From NCBI GenBank assembly GCA_020847545.1, contig JADLBV010000016.1, forward strand, positions 1 to 48,628: a stretch of DNA of 48,628 bases, given 5' to 3'. A model generated the notes under the pieces. The model saw nothing but the letters and a program-made list of their open reading frames with translations, was not told the DNA's origin and did not search any database. The position numbers and the translations under genes are program-made. The DNA is from Phycisphaerales bacterium. Its GTDB lineage: Bacteria; Planctomycetota; Phycisphaerae; Tepidisphaerales; Tepidisphaeraceae. Positions 35,496-42,718 of this stretch are shown here, piece by piece (positions within the stretch are counted from its first letter, which is position 1; each line of letters begins with the position of its first letter).

Positions 35496-35684
35496 GTAAA
35501 ATTTTACGATTGCCTTGAAATTTATTTGAAATACTTCAGGATGCCTGTTTGGGGTCAGTTCACCGAGAATTCATTTATTCAATTTTTATTCACAATGTTC
35601 CATTATATCATAGATCGGAATATCTCAGAATGACTGAAAACTATAGTTGTATCCTGAAAATATGGCTTAAAAAATGAGTATTCG

Positions 35685-37664
35685 TTATTGTTCCAGCCGA
35701 TAAACCCCGACGCCGAATGGGGCCAATTGATCGATGACCGCGCCGTTGGCAATTTTGGGCTGTCGGCCAGAATCCAACAGATATTCGGCTTTTCGGATTG
35801 TTTTGCCGGGGATGCTCAATCGCATCTTATCCACGGGTGTTTTGCCATAATTGACGATGACCACTTCAGTTTTTCCGTTCACATCCCTGGCCAGATGCTT
35901 GAGGTTTTCACCTTCAACCTTCACTTCAACGGGTTTGGAACTGAACAAAAACGGCTCCATGACGATGGATTCGTGATTGACCAGGCGCACAGAGGCCTGC
36001 AACTGGGGCATGTTGTCCAGGAAGCTGGAGGTGGGGATGGATTCCGACCAGGAGTAATACCAGAAGGAATTCATCCCGTCGCAGATGTTGAAATAGGCTT
36101 CCGCGCGGAGCTGTGCCGGCGTGGGGATTCCCGCTCCCGTGTTGCCGAAGGTTTGAAGTATCGAGATCAGCGGCTTGCCGGGATTGGCCTTCTTGATCGC
36201 AACGTTGTAATCGTGCAGTGCGTTGATGCCCACCGTCGGCATCGGGTAATAGTCATACGAGGCCAGGTCGGACATGCCGGCATATTGATCAAACAATGGA
36301 ACCTGACAGTAATTGACAAAGACGATGTGGTTGGGGTCCAGCTTGCGGACCAGTTCATACCCCCTGCGAACCTCGGCGGGGTCCATGCGATGGGCATCCG
36401 GCTCATCAATTAAATCCCACATGAGCAGGCCGGGATGATTCTTCAGGCGGTTGACCGTTTCAGTCAGCTTGTCGGTCTTCCAGGTTTTCGTACTCCAGTC
36501 GAACATCGCATCGTGGAACAGGACGCCCTCGGAATAGATGCCGCCGTTCTGGTAAAGATCGTCAATTCGCTTTTCCAGCTCGTTGATGCTGTTGCCACCC
36601 CAGGTCTGGGAGAAATTGATTCCAAACATCTTTCTGAGTTTGGTGATCCCCTCCGATTCCTGCGGGTTGTGAAAGAGCATGATCGACACAAACGGCTTGC
36701 CGTTGACCAGAAAATTGCCATCCGGGCCGATTTCCGTTCGTCGGATCGGCGGTAATTTCTCCATGCTGATCGGCGGCACCACCACCAATGAACGCTCGTA
36801 ATGGAGTCGTTCCGATCCATCCAGGCGGACAAAATCGATGTTGATGCGGTAACGGCCTTCTTTCAGGTTGTCGGTGGGAATTTCCCAGTAACTGGGGCCG
36901 GCGCGCTCAATGAGCGGGTTGCCGCTTTTCCAGATGGGCTGTTCATCAGCGATGCCGGTGGACAATACGCGCTCAACCGAAATTTCGACCTTGCCGCCGG
37001 TGGCTTCCCGTCCCACATTCATCCAGAGCGGCAACAGCTTGGGGGTGTTGCCGGTGGGGCATGTCTCGACAATGCCGTTTTCCTGGTCGGACACCTGTAA
37101 CAGCGAATAAGGTGAATTGAGAAACGGGTCTTGGATGGCCGTCAGACGAACATCATCCCACCAGATATCGCCGGTGTTGGCATCCGCCATGCGCAGGCCC
37201 ACTTGGAGCGAAGCGGTGTTGTCGCCCGGCCGCACCAGCGCCACCCGGCGTTGCCACTCCTTGTTTCCGCTGCTCAGCCAGGTCCAGTGATCGGCGATCG
37301 GATTGCCTTGAGCGTTTAATTCCCGCAATTCGATGCCGGAGCTTTTGGCGGGATCAATGGTATCACGATAGTAAAATTCAAGTTTGTAGATCATTCCCGG
37401 TCTAACCTTGACCGGGTTTGAAAATGCGACGTTCCATCGGGTCAGCCCCTTGGCCGACTGCTTCAGGCTGAATTTGCCTTCATGAGGCCGATCCGTGTCG
37501 ATGCTGATGGCGCCGCCACCCTGAGGATCGAGCGTATAGCCTTCGACATTTCCCTGTTCAAAACCGGGATTGACCAGCAGATTCGTTACTTGTGTGGCGC
37601 CTTGGGTACGGGATGTTGCGGCCATTAAGACACTCGCGATGGCGAGGATAATCATTCGATACAT
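35685..37664 (-). CDS. Secreted glycoside hydrolase, clan GH-A-like with N-terminal carbohydrate-binding domain
   Basis: Secreted protein of 659 residues. Start ATG 37664 has GGAG eight nt upstream and gives the signal peptide MYRMIILAIASVLMAATS. Residues about 25-175 resemble a CBM_4_9-type module (LLVNPGFEQG, WTWLSSGNKEWQRR, WWDDVRLT). A beta-sandwich linker precedes a (beta/alpha)8 barrel from about 300, with NGKPFVSIMLFHNPQ and the acid/base position in LLMWDLIDEPD. At the strand where a nucleophile Glu is expected the sequence reads KPLISILQTFGN, a glutamine. Substrate unknown. It is on the same strand as the pseudopilin and PEP-CTERM genes. Confidence 0.75.
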   Translation of the reverse strand: MYRMIILAIASVLMAATSRTQGATQVTNLLVNPGFEQGNVEGYTLDPQGGGAISIDTDRPHEGKFSLKQSAKGLTRWNVAFSNPVKVRPGMIYKLEFYYRDTIDPAKSSGIELRELNAQGNPIADHWTWLSSGNKEWQRRVALVRPGDNTASLQVGLRMADANTGDIWWDDVRLTAIQDPFLNSPYSLLQVSDQENGIVETCPTGNTPKLLPLWMNVGREATGGKVEISVERVLSTGIADEQPIWKSGNPLIERAGPSYWEIPTDNLKEGRYRINIDFVRLDGSERLHYERSLVVVPPISMEKLPPIRRTEIGPDGNFLVNGKPFVSIMLFHNPQESEGITKLRKMFGINFSQTWGGNSINELEKRIDDLYQNGGIYSEGVLFHDAMFDWSTKTWKTDKLTETVNRLKNHPGLLMWDLIDEPDAHRMDPAEVRRGYELVRKLDPNHIVFVNYCQVPLFDQYAGMSDLASYDYYPMPTVGINALHDYNVAIKKANPGKPLISILQTFGNTGAGIPTPAQLRAEAYFNICDGMNSFWYYSWSESIPTSSFLDNMPQLQASVRLVNHESIVMEPFLFSSKPVEVKVEGENLKHLARDVNGKTEVVIVNYGKTPVDKMRLSIPGKTIRKAEYLLDSGRQPKIANGAVIDQLAPFGVGVYRLEQ

Positions 37665-37795
37665 GAACAGATCTCCGTTCGAGCGAAATATTGTCATGGT
37701 GATGAACATTGAGGGTGAATTGGTCCCATCCCGTATTGCGCGTATCATGCTGACAGAATGGGCGAATAATCACGTTCGCGTGTGAGCGGATGCGA

Positions 37796-38539
37796 TCATG
37801 GGTTCCATTTCAACAGATTGCCGATCGCACTGGGGTCTGTTGACAATGGTGTGCTAGGATAAGCATTTACATGGCCATCCACGAACAGAACATTGATCCG
37901 GTTGGAATGTCGATAACTGTTGTACGGAACTACATCGGTGGGATGTGAATTGAAAGGGGCGGTATTGATTCCAGCGGTGGAGCCGGAGGGAACCGATTTG
38001 GAATCGATCAGCCAGACGGTCTCAGGGGCTTTGGTGATCTGTGTGATCTTGATCGGATCCTGGCCGACATTCATATCATGGCCGACATAGATATTGGCGG
38101 CGTAACACAAGGGGAAAAACCGCATGGGGTATGTTGGCAATTCAATCCACGTTCCATACCCCGTGATGATTTCCGATTCATCGGCTGCGGGACAGCGAAA
38201 GACCTCGATATTGCGGTTCAGATAGTAATAAAGCCGACTTGGCCACCAGTAATTGCCCGGCCGTTCGGGAAGCAGGACATTGGGTGGAAACCAGTTTTTA
38301 TTTTCAGCACAATACAGGGACATCGCCACGCCAAGCTGGCGCATGTTGGATGCGCAGGCAACTTGTAATGACGATTGCCTCGCCTTATTTAGTGCGGGCA
38401 TCAGAATGCTGATCAAAAGCGCGATAATGCCGATGACGACCAGCAGTTCCACGAGGGTAAATGCGCTGGCCCATGATTGGCGGCGGGACGGAATGGTGCG
38501 AGCGGTCCGATTGGAAATGATCCACCTTTTGTTGCTCAT
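37796..38539 (-). CDS. Planctomycete-type pseudopilin (prepilin N-terminal methylation motif)
   Basis: A 247-residue type II secretion-like pseudopilin. After a 25-residue basic leader comes AFTLVELLVVIGIIALLISI, with the conserved Glu five residues after the cleavage point but Ala in place of the usual Gly before it. The C-terminal globular part ends RHSNRINVLFVDGHVNAYP, the HxxxxNxLFxDGHV pattern found in planctomycete proteins of this kind. ATG 38539 has AGGAG six nt upstream. Planctomycetes often carry single such genes beside carbohydrate loci; a role in secretion or surface capture is inferred. Confidence 0.88.
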   Translation of the reverse strand: MSNKRWIISNRTARTIPSRRQSWASAFTLVELLVVIGIIALLISILMPALNKARQSSLQVACASNMRQLGVAMSLYCAENKNWFPPNVLLPERPGNYWWPSRLYYYLNRNIEVFRCPAADESEIITGYGTWIELPTYPMRFFPLCYAANIYVGHDMNVGQDPIKITQITKAPETVWLIDSKSVPSGSTAGINTAPFNSHPTDVVPYNSYRHSNRINVLFVDGHVNAYPSTPLSTDPSAIGNLLKWNP

Positions 38540-38699
38540 CTGAAACTCCTGTTCTGACGGCAAATAGAGTTGATTGCTCTGATGATGCCACTCACCTGAA
38601 CAACCCAGCAATCAGATGATAGATGGTTGGTCCGATCTTGTCAACAAAATTAAGTATGAATGGTAAATAATAATTCAGGAAGTTTCAAATAGAATTAAA

Positions 38700-38728
38700 T
38701 TGACATATTGGCGAAATTTCTTTACAAT
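38700..38728 (+). promoter_or_regulatory. Sigma-70 promoter of the beta-helix PEP-CTERM gene
   Basis: -35 TTGACA (38700-38705, consensus) and -10 TACAAT (38723-38728) with a 17-nt spacer. TTCAGG half-sites flank it at 38674-38679, 38781-38786 and 38795-38800, and ACCTGAA lies at 38594-38600. Confidence 0.75.
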
Positions 38729-38809
38729 TCCATGTGTATGGCGAATCAATCGTTTGTATCCATCCACATGAGCCGGATAATTCAGGATAAAATATTCAGG
38801 AGGGTAATT

Positions 38810-40054
38810 GTGAGGAAAACGACTTTGATTCACTCCGGTTTAATTTTGTTGTCTCCCGTGTTGTTGGCCGGCAGTGCGATATCGGCGCCGGCGGGGTTTA
38901 TCGATGCGTCAACGTATGGTGGTGGATATAACACCACGGATGCCACGGCCGCACTGCAGGTCGCCATCAACACCGGCCAGAATGTCTGGGTTCCCAACAT
39001 GGGAACGCCATGGACCATCACACCCATCACGCTCAACAATTCCAATCAGACGATCCAGTTTGAAAACGGCACGGTGGTGACGGCAAAAGAGGGGTCGTTT
39101 TTGGGAACGAGCGACAGTCTATTTACATCAACCAATACAACCAATGTCTCCGTACTCGGATATGGCGCCACATTTCAGATGCGCAAAAGCGATTACACGC
39201 AGAATCCCTATCCCGTGGGGGAATGGCGACACGGCCTACGCCTGAACAACGTCAATGGATTTCAGGTGAAAGGGTTGACGATCAAGGAGACCGGAGGCGA
39301 TGGGATTTATATCGGAGCGGCCGACACCGGCTACAGTCAGGATGTGCTGATCAAGGATGTGGTGCTGGACAACAATTACCGCCAGGGGATCAGCGTCATC
39401 AGTGCCAAGGATCTGATGATCGACAATGCGATCATTATGAACACCAATGGCACCGCGCCGGAGTCGGGGATCGATTTTGAACCCAACTTTTCCGATGACA
39501 TCCTGCAAAATATCACTGTCAAAAACAGCATATTCAGTTCCAACGACAACAATGGGATACAGTTTGCAACCGGCATGCTGGCCGACCCCAGCCAGGTGGA
39601 TATTACGATCACCAATGTGACAACCATCGGAAATGAATTCAGTGGACTGCGCATTTATTATTATCCGCTGCCGGGTGTGACGATTAAAAATTCGCTGTTT
39701 GTGGGCAACCAGCATTTTGGAGTCGCGGTGGAAGGGGATGAATCATCTGTCAAAAACAGCGTGGATTACAGTGCGTTTTGGAATAATGTAAATGACATCG
39801 GTGGCCAAGCGATTGCAGGCGCGGGGACGTTGACCGGCGCGCAGCCGTTGTTTTATTCGACCGATCCTTCGAGTCCGTGGTTTATGTATCTCGACCCATC
39901 CGTGTCCGATCTGATTTCATTGGGAGCGGACAATGGTGCGTACATGGGCGCCAGGCCGGTGTATGGGACGGTGGTTCCTGAACCGGCGATGATCGCCCTG
40001 GTGGGGTGTGGCGCATTGGTTTCGATGCTTCGGCATCCGCGAAAGTGCAACTGA
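38810..40054 (+). CDS. Secreted right-handed parallel beta-helix protein with PEP-CTERM-like end
   Basis: Extracellular protein of 414 residues with a pectin-lyase-like fold: repeated short strands such as QVKGLTIKETGGDGIYIG, NNYRQGISVISAKDLMI, NSIFSSNDNNGIQFA and TTIGNEFSGLRIYYY. The start is GTG 38810 because AGGAGG ends six nt upstream and the signal peptide follows (KTTLIHSGLILLSPVLLAG). The C-terminus VPEPAMIALVGCGALVS with MLRHPRKCN resembles a PEP-CTERM signal but with a weaker basic end. The fold suggests polysaccharide binding or cleavage (pectate lyase or GH28-like); active-site residues cannot be named. It is followed after four nt by a glycosidase gene. Confidence 0.8.
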   Translation: MRKTTLIHSGLILLSPVLLAGSAISAPAGFIDASTYGGGYNTTDATAALQVAINTGQNVWVPNMGTPWTITPITLNNSNQTIQFENGTVVTAKEGSFLGTSDSLFTSTNTTNVSVLGYGATFQMRKSDYTQNPYPVGEWRHGLRLNNVNGFQVKGLTIKETGGDGIYIGAADTGYSQDVLIKDVVLDNNYRQGISVISAKDLMIDNAIIMNTNGTAPESGIDFEPNFSDDILQNITVKNSIFSSNDNNGIQFATGMLADPSQVDITITNVTTIGNEFSGLRIYYYPLPGVTIKNSLFVGNQHFGVAVEGDESSVKNSVDYSAFWNNVNDIGGQAIAGAGTLTGAQPLFYSTDPSSPWFMYLDPSVSDLISLGADNGAYMGARPVYGTVVPEPAMIALVGCGALVSMLRHPRKCN

Positions 40055-40058
40055 TCAC

Positions 40059-41501
40059 ATGCGAGAGATATCATTTGACATCATTGACGAGGGGCTGCAA
40101 GGCACGATTGGGCCGCGTGAGCTTGGTTTTATGCCGTCGGCCGTATGGAATCCCAGCCCCACCGTGCATCACAACACCGATCCCTGGCCGCTGCCCAAGG
40201 AGATGGTGATTGGTCCTGAAATTACATTGGAGACAGGCTCGCGGTTTTCACCTCCACCTTGTGCGTTTATTGTAGAAAACGGGCAACAACAGGCACTGGT
40301 GGCTGTCAGTGCCGAGCCTGGTTGGCATCGTTGGAGCGAAATGACGATCCGGGTGGAGCCGGACAAGGTCGCTGTCAAAATCGATCTGGAGGGGAAAACT
40401 CTTCCCAATCAGGTGATGGGTCACATTCGTCTGCACATCTTTGATGGCAAGCCACAAGAATCGCGGCACGCACTGCTGGCTCGCGGGTTGGAGGCGTTGT
40501 ATCCGCAAGCCTTCAAGCCGGTTGTGCCGCCGCCGGAATGGTGGCGAAAACCGATCTATTGCGGATGGGGCGATCAAGTCACGATCTCGATGTTTCTGGA
40601 AGGGGTAGGGCCGGAACCTCGTGCTGTAAATTATTGCACACAGGGGCTTTATGAACGGTGGATCAGGCGGCTGGATGAGGCGGGCGTGCCATTTGGCACG
40701 ATTTTGATCGATCATGGATGGTCGCCCGCTGGGGATTGGAGGCCATTGTTGACGCGTTGGCCTGATTTGAAAGGATTTGTCCGCCGGCAACATGATCGCG
40801 GCAGGCGGGTGTTGCTCTGGCTGGCAACGTGGTTGTGGGATGGACTGGAGGATGAACTATGCATGTTTGTGGGTGACCGCAAGCTCGCTACCGATCCAAC
40901 CAATCCCAAATACATGGAGCGCATCGCTCAATGGGTTCGCGAGCTGGTCGGGCCGGATGGATACGATGCGGATGGGTTTAAGATTGACCAGCTCAATTTT
41001 GTTCCATCCTATCGTCACCCCACGGGCGGGGCGGGATTTGGAACCCATTTTCGTTACGATCAGCCATATGGGCCGATCCGTCAGCATGGGGATGGGTGGG
41101 GCCTTGAGTTGCAATATCGTCTGCAAAAACAGATTTATGATGCAGCAAAATCCGTCAAACAAGATTCGTTGATCACCAGCAGCACGGTGCATCCATATTT
41201 TCATGACACATTTGACATGATTCGGCTGCATGACATGGCGTTATTCACGCCGGACATTTTTGCGGCAATGAAAGCGCGAGCCGATCTCGCCCGCGCAGCG
41301 CTTCCGGGAAAGCTGATCGATGCCGACAACTGGATTCATTCCGATTATGACATGTGGGTGCGTTACACCTGCGGAAGTCGGGAGATCGGTGTGCCGTGCA
41401 TTTTCTTTGCCGAACGGTTCATGATGGACTGGAAAAATGAACCAGCGACAAAGCTGGTGGAGATGGCCGACTTGCGCCGGATCGCCAGGGCGTGGTCATA
41501 G
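40059..41501 (+). CDS. GH36/GH31-like glycosidase, no signal peptide
   Basis: A 480-residue protein resembling clan GH-D alpha-galactosidase-type barrels. The N-terminal beta-sandwich (1-150) is followed by TILIDHGWSPAGDWRP, GRRVLLWLATWLWDG and the nucleophile region GYDADGFKIDQLNF, where the Asp of DGFKID matches the catalytic nucleophile of GH36/GH31. The later RLHDMALF and KLIDADNWIHSDYDMW hold candidate acid/base residues. No signal peptide, so it probably acts in the cytoplasm. ATG 40059 follows the beta-helix stop by four nt, so the two are cotranscribed; an overlapping earlier ATG at 40008 is unlikely. The exact family and linkage are uncertain. Confidence 0.75.
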   Translation: MREISFDIIDEGLQGTIGPRELGFMPSAVWNPSPTVHHNTDPWPLPKEMVIGPEITLETGSRFSPPPCAFIVENGQQQALVAVSAEPGWHRWSEMTIRVEPDKVAVKIDLEGKTLPNQVMGHIRLHIFDGKPQESRHALLARGLEALYPQAFKPVVPPPEWWRKPIYCGWGDQVTISMFLEGVGPEPRAVNYCTQGLYERWIRRLDEAGVPFGTILIDHGWSPAGDWRPLLTRWPDLKGFVRRQHDRGRRVLLWLATWLWDGLEDELCMFVGDRKLATDPTNPKYMERIAQWVRELVGPDGYDADGFKIDQLNFVPSYRHPTGGAGFGTHFRYDQPYGPIRQHGDGWGLELQYRLQKQIYDAAKSVKQDSLITSSTVHPYFHDTFDMIRLHDMALFTPDIFAAMKARADLARAALPGKLIDADNWIHSDYDMWVRYTCGSREIGVPCIFFAERFMMDWKNEPATKLVEMADLRRIARAWS

Positions 41502-41521
41502 GGGCGAACCATGCGATAACA

Positions 41522-42577
41522 TCAGGGAAAATTGAGCATGATCGGCGCGATTGTGAGTTGGGTGGGTTGTGGTAGTGGGTTCATTCGCAGTTCGGCGAGG
41601 CGGTTGACGGCGGCCGTAACCAGCATGTCCGCGTTTTCCATGACCACCGGATAGTCGTTCATGCCGAAAATTTCGAGCATTTCGGGATTTCCGCCGCAGA
41701 TGAGCGATTTGTGCAGCGGGCCGGCATCAGGGAACGCCGCGGCATGGGCTTGAACCAGTGAATGAGCGGTGGTGATGTCAGGAACCAGATAGGCGGTGGG
41801 GGGGTCGCCAAGCGCACTGAACTGCTGGACGATCTGAGGGCCGGCAAACTTTCGGCCGGTGATGGCGATGAGTTGAGGGTCGATGGTCTGCCCATGCTCC
41901 ATGAGCGCCAACTTGTACCCCATGAGCCACTGCCAGTGGCATAGACCGCGCGGAGCGTTTTCGCTGGCGAATGCGATGCGACGATGGCCCAGTTCAATCA
42001 ACCGTCCAACAACGGCTTGGCTGGCATACATTTCATCGCTGGCGACGGTGTGGCCGACACGGTGAATCCGGCCAAGATCGGCATCATTCAACAAGATGTG
42101 GCCGATGATGACACAGGGGATGTTTTTTTCGTTCAAGGCTTCCAGCAGGCGTTCATCGGCATATCCGCTGATAATCAGGCCGTCGAGCATTTTGCCAAAG
42201 TTCACGGTCTGTTCGATGACCTGGCCTGGGTCTTCGATTGATTCAATATCAATGATTTCCAACCTGAAATTATTTTGCTGGGCCTGACGGGCCAGGGCGC
42301 GGGGGAGGATGCTGTGGGGTTGGACGGCCGATCGACCTCCGATAAACACCAGGCCAATACGTTCAAGCCGTCGCTGCGTGGATTCACCCTTCATATAGAC
42401 GCCCGCGCGACGGTATCCAAGCACCTGGCTCAGCTCGCGAACCTGACGTTTGGTCTCTGTACTGATGTCGGGATGATCCGCCAAGGCCATGGAGACCGCG
42501 GCAACTGAAATTTCAGCCCGGGTTGCGATATCTTTGAGTCGAATGGGTCTAGTTGTGGTCGATTTCATAAGTTTCAT
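41522..42577 (-). CDS. LacI-family transcriptional regulator
   Basis: A 351-residue repressor. The N-terminal DNA-binding domain has RLKDIATRAEISVAAVSMAL, then LSQVLGYRRAG as the hinge-helix region. The periplasmic-binding-protein-like domain (about 70-340) has the sugar cleft motifs IGLVFIGG, DGLIISGYADE, VASDEMYASQAVVGRLIELGHRRIAF and GNPEMLEIFGMND. The effector is probably a sugar from the neighbouring pathway, rhamnose or an oligosaccharide. It diverges from GH78 and converges with the GH36-like gene. A perfect 17-bp palindrome at 42625-42641 lies inside its own promoter, indicating autoregulation. Confidence 0.9.
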   Translation of the reverse strand: MKLMKSTTTRPIRLKDIATRAEISVAAVSMALADHPDISTETKRQVRELSQVLGYRRAGVYMKGESTQRRLERIGLVFIGGRSAVQPHSILPRALARQAQQNNFRLEIIDIESIEDPGQVIEQTVNFGKMLDGLIISGYADERLLEALNEKNIPCVIIGHILLNDADLGRIHRVGHTVASDEMYASQAVVGRLIELGHRRIAFASENAPRGLCHWQWLMGYKLALMEHGQTIDPQLIAITGRKFAGPQIVQQFSALGDPPTAYLVPDITTAHSLVQAHAAAFPDAGPLHKSLICGGNPEMLEIFGMNDYPVVMENADMLVTAAVNRLAELRMNPLPQPTQLTIAPIMLNFP

Positions 42578-42619
42578 TGATTATTACCATTTCCGTTACA
42601 TTATCATCGGCACCCTTGA

Positions 42620-42647
42620 AGTATACCTGAAATTTTCAGGTTGTAAA
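42620..42647 (-). promoter_or_regulatory. lacI-type promoter with embedded 17-bp palindromic operator
   Basis: Minus strand: -35 TTTACA (42642-42647), 16-nt spacer, -10 TATACT (42620-42625). The palindrome ACCTGAAATTTTCAGGT (plus strand, 42625-42641) is perfect with a central T and occupies the spacer. This is the textbook arrangement for repression by a LacI-type regulator; the operator is assigned by position and symmetry. Confidence 0.72.
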
Positions 42648-42676
42648 TTGATTTATTTGAAAGAATACGGTAATCT
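42648..42676 (+). promoter_or_regulatory. Putative promoter of the GH78 gene
   Basis: -35 TTGATT (42648-42653), 17-nt spacer, -10 TAATCT (42671-42676). The 17-bp operator ends seven nt upstream of the -35 box, so one bound repressor could cover both divergent promoters. Confidence 0.45.
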
Positions 42677-42718
42677 TTGCGAATTCCGCCATATTTGGTG
42701 AAAGGTAGTTGAAAAATC

